Both the position numbers and the translations under genes were made by a program. From Microbacterium trichothecenolyticum (GTDB taxonomy: Bacteria > Actinomycetota > Actinomycetes > Actinomycetales > Microbacteriaceae), in contig NZ_JYJA01000028.1 of NCBI RefSeq assembly GCF_000956465.1, positions 62,001 to 126,000 of the forward strand: DNA of 64,000 bases. Reading direction: 5' to 3'. The notes below the pieces were generated by a model. It made no database searches. It saw nothing but the letters and a program-made list of their open reading frames with translations, and was not told where the DNA came from. The stretch's first letter is position 1. Every line of letters begins with the position of its first letter. This document shows, piece after piece, positions 49,890 to 58,957 of this stretch.

Positions 49890-51374
49890 GTGTCCGCCGA
49901 CCCGCACCACCGTTCCGTCGCTCCCGCGTGGCTCGAACGCCCCGCCGACGCGAACGGGCTCGCTCCGGCCGTGTGGCCGGCGGCCGCGGCGCGCGATGCC
50001 GACGGCGTGCTGGAGCTCGGCGGCATCCCCGCGACCGCCTTGCGCGAGCGGTTCGGCACGCCACTCTACGTCGTGGACGAGGACGAGGTGCGCCAGGCCG
50101 CCCGCCGCACGCTCGACGCCTTCCGCGCGGCGGCGGCGCTTCACGGCGTTCAGGCCCGCGTCTACTACGCGGGCAAGGCGTTCCTGAGCACCGAGGTCGT
50201 GCGCTGGGTCACCGAAGAGGGGCTCGCCGTCGACGTGTGCAGCGGCGGAGAACTCGCCGTCGCACTCGCGGCGGGCGCCGACCCCGCGCGACTGGGCTTC
50301 CACGGCAACAACAAGTCGGTGGCCGAGCTCGAGCGGGCCGTCGAGGTGGGCATCGGCTCGATCGTCATCGACAGCCTCATCGAGATCGAGCGTCTCGCGG
50401 CGATCGTCGAGCGCCGCGGAGCGACCCAGGCCGTGCTGCTGCGGGTCAACAGCGGCGTGCACGCCGAGACGCACGACTTCCTCGCCACGGCTCACGAAGA
50501 CCAGAAGTTCGGCTTCACGCTGACGGATGCCCCCGCCGCCGTCGCCCGCATCCGTGAGCTCCCCGGGCTCGAGTTCGTGGGCCTGCACTGCCACATCGGC
50601 TCGCAGATCTTCGGCACCTCCGGGTTCGAGGAGTCCGCCGCCCGCCTGGTCGAACTGCATGCCGAGCTTCGCGAAGGCGGTGAGCTGCCGGTCCTGAACC
50701 TCGGCGGCGGGTTCGGCATCGCCTACACGTCGGTCGACGACCCCACCCCGATCGAGCAGCTCGCGCTGGGCATCGCCGAGGCGGTCGCGCGGCAGTGCGA
50801 GGTGCGCGGCATCCCGATGCCGAACCTCGCGTTCGAGCCGGGCCGCGCGATCGTCGGTCGAGCAGGCGTGACCCTGTACGAAGTGGGCACGACCAAGCCC
50901 GTCGAGCTCGAGAGCGGCGACACCCGCCTGTACGTGAGCGTCGACGGCGGCATGAGCGACAACGCCCGCCCGGCCCTGTACGGCGCGCAATTCTCGGCTC
51001 GCATCGCGTCGCGCACCAGCGACGCCGAGCCGGCGCTGTCGCGCGTGGTGGGCAAGCACTGCGAGTCAGGCGACATCGTGGTCGATGCGGAGTACCTGCC
51101 GGGCGACGTCTCGCCCGGCGACCTGCTCGCGGTCCCCGCGACGGGCGCGTACTGCTTCTCGCTCTCGAGCAACTACAACTACGTCCCCCGCCCGCCCGTC
51201 GTGGCGCTGCGCGGGGGAGAGGCGCGCATCATCGTGCGGGGCGAGACGATCGATGATCTGCTCGCCCGCGACGCCGGCCTCAGCACCGTGCACGACGGGC
51301 GCGAGCTCGCCGGAGCACCGACGGAAGGAAACCAACGCATGCCCGTACTGAGCGAGCGAAGCGAGCCGAAGTGA
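49890..51374 (+). CDS. lysA: Diaminopimelate decarboxylase
   Basis: A 494-residue PLP enzyme making L-lysine from meso-diaminopimelate. The PLP lysine is Lys96 in VYYAGKAF, HCHIGSQIF and NLGGGFGIAY hold cofactor contacts, and CESGDIV supplies the substrate Cys-Glu. The GTG at 49890 matches the typical SADP...APAWL start; an in-frame GTG at 49812 would add 26 residues. TAGACT at 49787-49792 is a -10 candidate. The last residues (VLSERSEPK) come from the repeated GCGAGC-GAA-GCGAGC sequence. GTGA overlap with hom. Confidence 0.95.
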   Translation: MSADPHHRSVAPAWLERPADANGLAPAVWPAAAARDADGVLELGGIPATALRERFGTPLYVVDEDEVRQAARRTLDAFRAAAALHGVQARVYYAGKAFLSTEVVRWVTEEGLAVDVCSGGELAVALAAGADPARLGFHGNNKSVAELERAVEVGIGSIVIDSLIEIERLAAIVERRGATQAVLLRVNSGVHAETHDFLATAHEDQKFGFTLTDAPAAVARIRELPGLEFVGLHCHIGSQIFGTSGFEESAARLVELHAELREGGELPVLNLGGGFGIAYTSVDDPTPIEQLALGIAEAVARQCEVRGIPMPNLAFEPGRAIVGRAGVTLYEVGTTKPVELESGDTRLYVSVDGGMSDNARPALYGAQFSARIASRTSDAEPALSRVVGKHCESGDIVVDAEYLPGDVSPGDLLAVPATGAYCFSLSSNYNYVPRPPVVALRGGEARIIVRGETIDDLLARDAGLSTVHDGRELAGAPTEGNQRMPVLSERSEPK

Positions 51375-52684
51375 CCGACTACCGCCGCCTCCGCGTCGCA
51401 CTCCTGGGAGCCGGAGCCGTGGGCTCGCAGGTCGCCTCGCTGCTGCGACAGCACGCCGACGAACTCGCCGACCGCGCGGGTGCGCGACTGGAGCTGGTGG
51501 GCATCGCGGTGCGTGACGTCGACGCCAAGCGCGACGTCGACCTGCCACGTGAGCTCTTCACGACCGACGCCGACTCGCTCATCGTGGGCTCCGACATCGT
51601 CATCGAGCTCATGGGGGGCATCGAACCGGCGCGCGAGTACCTGCTCCATGCGATCAACTCGGGTGCCGACATCGTGACGGCGAACAAGGCGCTCCTCGCC
51701 ACGCACGGGCCCGAGATCTTCGACGCCGCCGACCAGGTGGGTGCCGAGGTCTACTACGAGGCGGCCGCCGCGGGCGCGATCCCGATCATCCGCCCGCTGC
51801 GCGACTCGCTCGCCGGCGACCGCGTCCAGCGCATCATGGGCATCGTCAACGGCACGACGAACTACATCCTCGACCGCATGGACACCGAGGGCGCCGAGTT
51901 CTCGGACGTGCTCGCCGACGCGCAGCGCCTCGGGTACGCCGAAGCCGACCCGACGGCCGATGTCGAGGGCTACGACGCCGCCCAGAAGGCCGCGATCCTC
52001 GCGAGCCTCGCCTTCCACACCACGGTGCCGCTGGATGCGGTGCACCGCGAGGGCATCACGTCGATCGACAAGTCGATGATGGATGCCGCGCGCCACGCGG
52101 GGTACGTCATCAAGCTGCTCGCCGTGTGCGAGCGCCTGACCGAGGCATCCGGTGAATCCATCTCGGTGCGCGTCTACCCCGCGCTCATCGACCGCGCGCA
52201 CCCTCTCGCGAGCGTGCACGGCGCCAACAACGCGGTGTTCGTGCAGGCCGAGGCTGCCGGCAACCTCATGTTCTACGGCGCGGGCGCCGGCGGCGTGCAG
52301 ACGGCGTCCGCGGTGCTCGGCGACGTCGTTTCGGCGGCGCGCCGCCACATCGCCGGCGGCGTCGGCGTCGGAGAGTCGACGCTCGCGAACCTGCCGATCG
52401 TCCCCGTCGGACGCGTCACCACGCGCTACCAGATCACGCTCGAGGTCGACGACCAGCCGGGCGTTCTGGCGACGGTCGCGGGCATCCTGAGCGAAGGCCG
52501 CGTGTCGATCGCGACCGTCGAGCAGACCGTCGTCGAGTCGGCCGAGGGCGAGAGCGGCGTTGCCCGACTGGTGATCGGCACGCACAAGGCTTTGGAGCAG
52601 GACCTGAGCGAGACGGTCGACCGCCTCGCCGCGAGCGGCGTCGTCGAGCGCGTCGTCTCGGTGCTGCGCGTCGAAGGCAATTGA
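51371..52684 (+). CDS. hom: Homoserine dehydrogenase
   Basis: A 437-residue enzyme reducing aspartate semialdehyde to homoserine. The NAD(P) loop is LLGAGAVGSQVASLL; the family signature YYEAAAAGAIPIIRPLRDSL and the catalytic Lys-containing LGYAEADPTADVEGYDAAQK are intact. A C-terminal ACT domain (about 355-430; QITLEVDDQPGVLATVAGIL) gives threonine feedback control. GTG at 51371 overlaps the lysA stop. It stands at the branch to threonine, methionine and isoleucine. Confidence 0.96.
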   Translation: MTDYRRLRVALLGAGAVGSQVASLLRQHADELADRAGARLELVGIAVRDVDAKRDVDLPRELFTTDADSLIVGSDIVIELMGGIEPAREYLLHAINSGADIVTANKALLATHGPEIFDAADQVGAEVYYEAAAAGAIPIIRPLRDSLAGDRVQRIMGIVNGTTNYILDRMDTEGAEFSDVLADAQRLGYAEADPTADVEGYDAAQKAAILASLAFHTTVPLDAVHREGITSIDKSMMDAARHAGYVIKLLAVCERLTEASGESISVRVYPALIDRAHPLASVHGANNAVFVQAEAAGNLMFYGAGAGGVQTASAVLGDVVSAARRHIAGGVGVGESTLANLPIVPVGRVTTRYQITLEVDDQPGVLATVAGILSEGRVSIATVEQTVVESAEGESGVARLVIGTHKALEQDLSETVDRLAASGVVERVVSVLRVEGN

Positions 52685-52708
52685 AGACTTTTCTGAAGGA
52701 GAACTGAC

Positions 52709-53797
52709 ATGGCACACGTTTGGCGCGGGGTCCTCCGCGAGTACGCAGATCGTCTGGGCGTCACGGATGCCTCGACCGTGGTCACCCTCGGCGAGGGCGG
52801 CACGCCGCTCCTGCCCGCCCCCGCGCTGTCGCGCCTTACCGGCACCGACGTGTGGGTGAAGTTCGAGGGCATGAACCCCACCGGCTCGTTCAAGGACCGC
52901 GGGATGACCGTCGCCGTCTCGCGCGCGATCGAGCACGGCGCGAAGGCCGTCATCTGCGCCTCGACCGGCAACACGTCCGCCTCGGCGGCCGCCTACGCGG
53001 CGCACGCCGGCATCACGGCGGCGGTGCTCGTGCCCGAAGGCAAGATCGCGATGGGCAAGCTCAGCCAGGCTGTGGCGCACAACGGCCGTCTCATCCAGAT
53101 CCGCGGCAACTTCGACGACTGCCTCGAGATCGCGCGCGAGCTCGCCGACAACTACCCGGTGCACCTCGTCAACTCGGTCAACCCGGACCGCATCGACGGG
53201 CAGAAGACCGCCGCCTACGAAGTCGTCGAGCAGCTGGGCGACGCCCCGGACTTCCACTTCATCCCGGTCGGCAACGCGGGCAACTACACCGCCTACACGC
53301 GCGGCTACCGCGAGGAGGCCGAGGCCGGCGTCTCGACGCGCGTGCCGCGCATGTTCGGCTTCCAGGCCGCCGGCTCGGCGCCGCTGGTCACCGGCAAGGT
53401 CGTGAAGAACCCCGAGACCGTCGCCAGCGCCATCCGCATCGGCAACCCGGCGTCGTGGGACCTCGCGCTCGAGGCCCGCACGGCGACCGACGGGTACTTC
53501 GGCGCCATCGACGACGACCGCATCCTCGCGGCGCAGAAGCTCCTTGCGGGCGGGGTCGGCATCTTCGTCGAGCCGGCGTCGGCGATCAGCGTCGCGGGTC
53601 TCCTCGACCGGGTCGAGGCCGGCATCGTGCCCCAGGGCGCGCGCGTCGTGCTCACGGTCACCGGCCACGGCCTCAAGGACCCGCACTGGGCGCTGCGCAA
53701 CGCCGACGGCTCGGAGGTCGAGCCCACCGTGGTCGACGCCACGACGTCGGAGGTGGCATCCGTCCTCGAGCTTGCTCCCGCGGCGGCGACCGCGTGA
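52709..53797 (+). CDS. thrC: Threonine synthase
   Basis: A 362-residue PLP enzyme converting O-phosphohomoserine to threonine. The PLP lysine is Lys62 in [28 protein letters not shown] and the glycine-rich [11 protein letters not shown] phosphate loop are present. A GAAGGAG ribosome-binding site lies seven bases before the ATG. The gene is the short, SAM-insensitive type without the N-terminal extension of plant enzymes. It overlaps thrB by GTGA, so the two are made in step. Confidence 0.97.
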   Translation: MAHVWRGVLREYADRLGVTDASTVVTLGEGGTPLLPAPALSRLTGTDVWVKFEGMNPTGSFKDRGMTVAVSRAIEHGAKAVICASTGNTSASAAAYAAHAGITAAVLVPEGKIAMGKLSQAVAHNGRLIQIRGNFDDCLEIARELADNYPVHLVNSVNPDRIDGQKTAAYEVVEQLGDAPDFHFIPVGNAGNYTAYTRGYREEAEAGVSTRVPRMFGFQAAGSAPLVTGKVVKNPETVASAIRIGNPASWDLALEARTATDGYFGAIDDDRILAAQKLLAGGVGIFVEPASAISVAGLLDRVEAGIVPQGARVVLTVTGHGLKDPHWALRNADGSEVEPTVVDATTSEVASVLELAPAAATA

Positions 53798-54741
53798 ACG
53801 CAGCCGTCGCTCCGGCCCCCGGCCGCCGGGTGGTGGTGCGGGTGCCCGCGACGAGCGCCAACCTCGGACCCGGGTTCGACACCCTCGGTCTCGCGCTGAG
53901 CGTGTACGACGAGCTCGACGTCACGGCGCTGCCCGAGGGCGAGCTCGAGATCGAGGTGGAGGGAGCCGGTGCGGACGATGTGCCGCGCGACGCCTCGCAC
54001 CTCGTGGTGCGGGCGATCGCGTACGCGTACGAATCGGTCGGGCGACGGATGCCGGGACTCCGCCTCGTCGCCAAGAACGTGATCCCGCACGGACGCGGCC
54101 TCGGTTCGTCAGGCGCGGCGGTGGTGTCGGGCCTGCTGGCTGCCAGAGGACTGCTCGAGGGCGATGTCGAGCTCGGACCCGACGCCCTGCTGCGCCTCGC
54201 GACCGAGCTCGAAGGTCACCCTGACAACGTGGCACCCGCCCTGTTCGGCGGCCTCACCATCGCGTGGGTGGACGAGGGCGGCCCGCAGCACAAGAAGCTG
54301 CTCGTGCACCGCGGGGTGTCGCCGCTCGTCTTCGTGCCCACGTTCACGATGTCGACCGAGCTCGCGCGCAGCCTCCAGCCGATGCATGTACCCCGTGAGG
54401 ACGCTGTCTTCAACGTCTCTCGCTCCGCACTGCTGATCGCGGCGCTCACGCAGAGCCCCGAGCTGCTGCAGGCGGCGACGGAGGACAAACTGCACCAGAA
54501 CTACCGCGCGAGCGCCATGCCCGAGACCGACGGTCTGGTGCGGGCGCTGCGCGCGGCGGGCTTCGCGGCGGTCGTGTCGGGGGCGGGACCGAGCGTGCTC
54601 GTGCTCGCCGACGGCCCGGGACGACGCCTCGAGGCGGCGGCGCTCGCAGCTGCCGCGACCGACACCCCGTGGGAGGCGCTCATGCTCGCCGTCGACTTCA
54701 AGGGTGGTACAGTGAGGGAGTACGCGGAGGGTTCCACGTAA
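53794..54741 (+). CDS. thrB: Homoserine kinase
   Basis: A 315-residue GHMP kinase that phosphorylates homoserine, the step before threonine synthase. Motif 1 is [20 protein letters not shown], the ATP loop is [17 protein letters not shown], and motif 3 is [17 protein letters not shown] at 53794 overlaps the thrC stop. An inverted repeat, CACGT-AAT-ACGTG, spans its stop codon (54736-54748). The reversed order thrC-thrB with hom upstream is common in actinobacteria. Confidence 0.97.
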   Translation: MNAAVAPAPGRRVVVRVPATSANLGPGFDTLGLALSVYDELDVTALPEGELEIEVEGAGADDVPRDASHLVVRAIAYAYESVGRRMPGLRLVAKNVIPHGRGLGSSGAAVVSGLLAARGLLEGDVELGPDALLRLATELEGHPDNVAPALFGGLTIAWVDEGGPQHKKLLVHRGVSPLVFVPTFTMSTELARSLQPMHVPREDAVFNVSRSALLIAALTQSPELLQAATEDKLHQNYRASAMPETDGLVRALRAAGFAAVVSGAGPSVLVLADGPGRRLEAAALAAAATDTPWEALMLAVDFKGGTVREYAEGST

Positions 54742-54944
54742 TACGTGAATCTGGCCTCCGTCGCAAATCTGCGAAACCACCGCACGGCATTCTGACCTGC
54801 CGACGTCCGCTGAGCACCCTCGCGGTCCCTCACCCCGTCGGCGGGTGTCTCGACAGGCGTGACAACTGATCGAGACAGGCAGACGCCACCCGGCAGCGCC
54901 GTGCGATCGTGCACAATCGTTCCGTTTTTCACAAGGGAGAACTC
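54742..54944 (+). promoter_or_regulatory. rho 5' leader region
   Basis: A 203-base gap between thrB and rho, long for this compact region. It is locally cytosine-rich and guanine-poor in parts, as Rho loading sites are, and has a GTCTCGA/TCGAGAC stem (54847-54853 with 54870-54876) and GCGGGTG...CACCC complementarity. Rho genes are often self-attenuated through their leaders. No ORF of merit is present. The role is inferred from position. Confidence 0.4.
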
Positions 54945-57209
54945 GTGGAGTCCATCTCCGAGATCCACGCCGACGTTCCGGCCGACGAGCGCGCGGAAGC
55001 GCCCGAGGCATTCGGAGACGCCGGCAGCGTCGAAGCCCAGGCCGAGGCCGTGGCTGAGGAAGCCGTCATCGAGGCCGTCGAGGCCGAGGTCGTCGCCGAA
55101 GAGGCCGTCGAGGTCGCCGAGGCGGCCGTCGCCGTCGCCGACGAGGCCGTCGTCGAGGCGCTCGCCGCCGAAGAGGCCGCCGAGGAGGCGGTCGCCGAGG
55201 CGATCGTCGCCGAGGAGTCGGGTGACGCCACCGCCGCCGAGGTCGCTGAGGAAGCGGCCGAGGAGGCCGTCGCCGAGGCGATCATCGCCGACGCCGTCGC
55301 CGAGGAGGCCGTCGCCGAGGCTGCTGTCGCCGACGCGGTCGCCGAGGCCGTCGTCGCCGAGGTCGTGGCCGAAGAGGTCGTCGCCGAGGTCGTCGCCGTC
55401 GAAGCGGCTGCCGAGGCACCGGCCGAGGCGCCTGCTGCGCCCGCGAAGGCCCCGCGCAAGCGCGCTCCCCGCCGTGCCAAGAGCACCGATGTCGCGCCGG
55501 CCGAGCCCGCCGCGCAAGCACCGGCCGAGACGCCGGCAGAGGCACCCGCCGAGGCCGCACCGGCCGAGGCCGGCGAGCAGGCTGCTGAAGAGGCATCCGC
55601 CCCCGCCGAAGGCACCGAGGCGCCCGCCGCCGACGCAGAGGCGCCCGCCGAAGGCACCGAGGCGCCCGCCGAGTCCGGCGAGGGTGGCGAGCAGGCCGCC
55701 GAGGGCGAGGGCGCCGAGACGCCGTCGCGCAGCCGGAGCCGCAGCCGCAGCCGCAGCCGCAACCGCAACGCGCAGAACCAGAACGCCCAGGGTGGCCAGG
55801 CCGCACAGGGCCAGAACGCGCAGGGCGGCCAAGCCGCACAGGGCCAGAACGCCCAGGGCGGCCAGACCCAGAGCGCCCAGCCCGTCGCGGAGCCGGCGAA
55901 GGCCGACACGCAGGACGACGAGCAGCCGGCCCAGGGCAACGGCCGCGGCCGCCAGCGCAACAAGCGCCGTGGCACGCAGGCCGCCGCCGGCGGCGACGAG
56001 TTCGAGACCGAGATCGGCGAGGACGACGTCCTCATCCCGATCGCGGGCATCCTCGACGTGCTCGACAACTACGCGTTCGTGCGCACCTCCGGGTATCTGC
56101 CCGGCCCGAGCGACGTCTACGTCTCGCTCGGTCAGGTGAAGAAGTACAACCTGCGAAAGGGCGACGCGGTCGTCGGCTCGATCAAGCAGCCGCGCGAGGG
56201 CGAGCAGTCCAGCCGCCAGAAGTACAACGCGCTGGTCAAGGTCGACGCGATCAACGGCCTGTCGGTCGACGACGCCGCCGCGCGCGTCGAGTTCGGCAAG
56301 CTGACGCCGCTCTACCCGCAGGAGCGCCTGCGCCTCGAGACCGCGCCCGAGAAGCTGACGCAGCGCATCATCGACCTCGTCGCGCCGATCGGCAAGGGCC
56401 AGCGCGGCCTCATCGTCGCGCCCCCGAAGGCGGGCAAGACGATCGTGCTGCAGCAGATCGCCAACGCCATCGCGAACAACAACCCCGAGGTGCACCTCAT
56501 GGTCGTGCTCGTCGACGAGCGCCCCGAAGAGGTCACCGACATGCAGCGCACCGTGAAGGGCGAGGTCATCGCCTCGACCTTCGATCGCCCCGCCGAGGAT
56601 CACACCACGGTCGCCGAGCTCGCCATCGAGCGCGCTAAGCGCCTGGTGGAGCTCGGCCGCGACGTCGTCGTGCTGCTCGACTCGATCACGCGCCTCGGCC
56701 GCGCCTACAACATCTCGGCGCCGACCTCGGGCCGCGTGCTCACCGGTGGCGTCGACGCCTCGGCGCTGTACCCGCCCAAGCGCTTCTTCGGCGCCGCGCG
56801 CAACATCGAGAACGGCGGATCGCTCACGATCCTCGCGACCGCCCTCGTCGAGACCGGCTCCAAGATGGACGACGTCATCTTCGAGGAGTTCAAGGGCACC
56901 GGCAACAGCGAGCTGCGCCTGAACCGCCAGCTCGCCGACAAGCGCATCTTCCCGGCCGTCGACGTCAACGCGTCGTCCACGCGCCGCGAAGAGATGCTGC
57001 TCTCGCCCGACGAGGTCAAGATCACCTGGAAGCTCCGTCGCGCGCTGGCCGGCCTCGAGCCCCAGCAGGCCCTCGAGGTCGTGCTCGGCAAGCTCAAGGA
57101 GACGCAGTCGAACGTCGAGTTCCTGGTGCAGATGCAGAAGTCGATCCCCGCGCCCGCGAACGGGCACGGCGGTGGCCGCAGCCACGATCACGACAACAGC
57201 ATCCGCTGA
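54945..57209 (+). CDS. rho: Transcription termination factor Rho with long N-terminal extension
   Basis: A 754-residue Rho. The C-terminal 400 residues are the ordinary hexameric helicase: RNA-binding OB domain (GILDVLDNYAFVRTSGYLPG), P-loop APPKAGKTIVLQQIANAI (about 490-507), Walker B VVLLDSITRLGRAYN, and R-loop region. The first 350 residues are a disordered insertion: alanine/glutamate/valine repeats (AEEAVAEAIVAEE), a basic KAPRKRAPRRAKS patch, an SRSRSRSRSRNRN run and three 11-residue repeats NAQGGQAAQGQ. Actinobacterial Rho proteins are known for RNA-binding extensions. GTG 54945 has AAGGGAGA at seven bases. Confidence 0.96.
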   Translation: MESISEIHADVPADERAEAPEAFGDAGSVEAQAEAVAEEAVIEAVEAEVVAEEAVEVAEAAVAVADEAVVEALAAEEAAEEAVAEAIVAEESGDATAAEVAEEAAEEAVAEAIIADAVAEEAVAEAAVADAVAEAVVAEVVAEEVVAEVVAVEAAAEAPAEAPAAPAKAPRKRAPRRAKSTDVAPAEPAAQAPAETPAEAPAEAAPAEAGEQAAEEASAPAEGTEAPAADAEAPAEGTEAPAESGEGGEQAAEGEGAETPSRSRSRSRSRSRNRNAQNQNAQGGQAAQGQNAQGGQAAQGQNAQGGQTQSAQPVAEPAKADTQDDEQPAQGNGRGRQRNKRRGTQAAAGGDEFETEIGEDDVLIPIAGILDVLDNYAFVRTSGYLPGPSDVYVSLGQVKKYNLRKGDAVVGSIKQPREGEQSSRQKYNALVKVDAINGLSVDDAAARVEFGKLTPLYPQERLRLETAPEKLTQRIIDLVAPIGKGQRGLIVAPPKAGKTIVLQQIANAIANNNPEVHLMVVLVDERPEEVTDMQRTVKGEVIASTFDRPAEDHTTVAELAIERAKRLVELGRDVVVLLDSITRLGRAYNISAPTSGRVLTGGVDASALYPPKRFFGAARNIENGGSLTILATALVETGSKMDDVIFEEFKGTGNSELRLNRQLADKRIFPAVDVNASSTRREEMLLSPDEVKITWKLRRALAGLEPQQALEVVLGKLKETQSNVEFLVQMQKSIPAPANGHGGGRSHDHDNSIR
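55765..55860 (+). repeat. 33-bp tandem repeats in rho
   Basis: About 2.6 copies of a 33-base unit encode NAQGGQAAQGQ in the disordered part of Rho. The copies differ by a few third-position bases, so they are old enough to have drifted, but the peptide is kept. Copy number could vary between strains. Confidence 0.7.
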
Positions 57210-57215
57210 TCCTCG

Positions 57216-58313
57216 ATGCCCGAGCCCGCGATGTTTGATTCTGTCCGGGGTCTGATCGACGAGCACCGCGCGGTCCAGGAGGAGCTCTCCGACCCCGCGG
57301 TGCACGCCGATGCGGCGCGCGCCAAGCGGGTGAACCGGCGCTACGCCGAGCTGTCGCGCATCGTGAAGGCCCACGAGGACTGGGTGGCGGCATCCGATGA
57401 TCTGGATGCCGCCCGCGAACTCGCCCGCGAGGACGACGCCTTCGCCGAGGAGGTGCCGGCCCTCGAGGCCGGGCTGGCCGAGGCGCAGGAGCGCCTGCGG
57501 CGCCTGCTGATCCCGCGCGATCCCGACGACGCCCGCGACGTGATCATGGAGATCAAGCAGGGCGAGGGCGGCGCCGAGTCGGCGCTGTTCGCCGCCGACC
57601 TCCTGCGCATGTACCTGCAGTACGCCGCCTCGAAGGGGTGGAAGACCGAGCTGCTCGAGCGCAACGAGTCCGACCTCGGCGGCTACAAGGACGTTCAGGT
57701 CGCGATCAAGGGCGCCTCGTCCGATCCCGCGCAGGGCGTGTGGGCGCACCTCAAGTACGAGGGCGGGGTGCACCGTGTGCAGCGGGTGCCGGCGACCGAG
57801 TCGCAGGGGCGAATCCACACGTCGACGACCGGCGTGCTGGTGTTCCCCGAGGTCGATGAGCCCGAAGAGATCCACATCGACCCGAACGACCTGAAGATCG
57901 ACGTCTTCCGCTCGTCGGGCCCGGGCGGTCAGTCGGTCAACACGACCGACTCCGCGGTGCGCATCACCCATGTCCCGACGGGGATCGTGGTGTCGATGCA
58001 GAACGAGAAGTCGCAGCTGCAGAACCGCGAGGCAGGCATGCGCGTGCTTCGGGCACGCCTCCTCGCCAAGCAGCAGGAGGAGCTCGAGGCCGCGGCATCC
58101 GACGCCCGCAAGTCGCAGATCCGCGGCATGGATCGGTCGGAGCGCATCCGCACGTACAACTTCCCCGAGAACCGCATCGCCGACCACCGCACCGGCTACA
58201 AGGCGTACAACCTCGACCAGGTGATGGACGGCGCCCTCGAGCCGCTCATCGAGTCGGCGATCACCGCCGACGAGGAGGCCCGTCTCGCGGCACTCGGCTC
58301 CGACGACGCCTGA
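57216..58313 (+). CDS. prfA: Peptide chain release factor 1
   Basis: A 365-residue RF1, which ends translation at UAA and UAG. The catalytic GGQ motif is in [18 protein letters not shown] and the codon-recognising P-A-T is in [36 protein letters not shown] is the conserved start, five residues after the ATG used here; the second ATG at 57231 is equally possible. It lies six bases after rho. The usual next gene, prmC (the GGQ glutamine methyltransferase), is not adjacent. Confidence 0.97.
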   Translation: MPEPAMFDSVRGLIDEHRAVQEELSDPAVHADAARAKRVNRRYAELSRIVKAHEDWVAASDDLDAARELAREDDAFAEEVPALEAGLAEAQERLRRLLIPRDPDDARDVIMEIKQGEGGAESALFAADLLRMYLQYAASKGWKTELLERNESDLGGYKDVQVAIKGASSDPAQGVWAHLKYEGGVHRVQRVPATESQGRIHTSTTGVLVFPEVDEPEEIHIDPNDLKIDVFRSSGPGGQSVNTTDSAVRITHVPTGIVVSMQNEKSQLQNREAGMRVLRARLLAKQQEELEAAASDARKSQIRGMDRSERIRTYNFPENRIADHRTGYKAYNLDQVMDGALEPLIESAITADEEARLAALGSDDA

Positions 58314-58360
58314 CGCGCTGCCCGCGTTCGTCGTCAGACGCTGCCTCGCTCGCCTACGGC

Positions 58361-58410
58361 TCGCCGAGACACGCCGATGGCGGTTGCCGCGCCCCGGAGT
58401 GTCTCGGCGA
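58361..58410 (+). terminator. Inverted repeat after prfA, probable terminator
   Basis: TCGCCGAGACAC (58361-58372) is perfectly complementary to 58399-58410, with a 26-base loop. It lies about 50 bases after the prfA stop and before the leaderless promoter of the next gene. The arms hold GTGTCTCGGCGA, a form common in mobile palindromes of this group, so a repeat origin is also possible. Confidence 0.5.
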
Positions 58411-58473
58411 CTCGAGCAGGCGGCACTGCGGGGCAGGCGCGCGGGCGCGTGCGAGGGACGGATGCTTCGCCGC

Positions 58474-58479
58474 TAGGCT
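58474..58479 (+). promoter_or_regulatory. Leaderless promoter -10 box (TAGGCT)
   Basis: TAGGCT, then TCGAGC, then GTG 58486: the same six-base spacing as at 9715, 17048, 22579, 32077 and 46189. No ribosome-binding site is visible for the GTG. Confidence 0.6.
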
Positions 58480-58485
58480 TCGAGC

Positions 58486-58884
58486 GTGCTCACGCTGCTC
58501 ATCCGCGCCCTCATCTTCCTGGTCTCGGCGGCGCTCGGACTTGTCGTCGCCGACCTGATCCTGCCCGGCTTCTACCTCCACTGGAACGACTGGTGGGGGA
58601 TCCTCCTCGCCGTCGTCATCTTCGCCGTGCTGCAGAGCGTGCTCGCGCCCTGGCTGTTCAAGATCACGCGCCGGCACGCCAACGCGCTGATCGGGGGCAT
58701 CGGACTGCTCTCGACGTTCGTGGCCCTGCTCATCGCTGTGCTCATCCCTGCCGCGGGTATCGGCATCGACGGCCCGGTCGCCTGGATCATCGGGACGCTC
58801 ATCGTGTGGCTGGTCACCGCGCTCGCGACGTGGCTGCTGCCGCCGCTGTTCATCAAGAAGAAGGTGCAGGACCGCCGCGGCTGA
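58486..58884 (+). CDS. Four-helix membrane protein (phage-holin superfamily IV-like)
   Basis: A 132-residue protein made almost entirely of four membrane helices: LLIRALIFLVSAALGLVVAD, WWGILLAVVIFAVLQSVLA, GGIGLLSTFVALLIAVLIPA and AWIIGTLIVWLVTALATWLL, with a KKKVQDRRG tail. It fits the 'phage holin family / membrane protein YvlD' group that occurs in chromosomes with no phage nearby. In Bacillus, YvlD-type proteins belong to an envelope-stress operon. Function here is unknown. Confidence 0.75.
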   Translation: MLTLLIRALIFLVSAALGLVVADLILPGFYLHWNDWWGILLAVVIFAVLQSVLAPWLFKITRRHANALIGGIGLLSTFVALLIAVLIPAAGIGIDGPVAWIIGTLIVWLVTALATWLLPPLFIKKKVQDRRG

Positions 58885-58957
58885 CGTCCGAGGATAGGGA
58901 TTCCTCCCGATCCCGACCAGCCGCCTCAGTCACGAGGCTGGTGGGATGATAGGCGGT

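Noticed and set aside
55282..55839. CRISPR-like repeats in the rho region
   Set aside because: The repeats are in-frame, degenerate, without spacers, and encode a low-complexity peptide.
54501..58187. A 1228-codon minus-strand frame opposite rho and prfA
   Set aside because: Long antisense frames are expected in very GC-rich DNA; it has no domain and lies opposite two essential genes.
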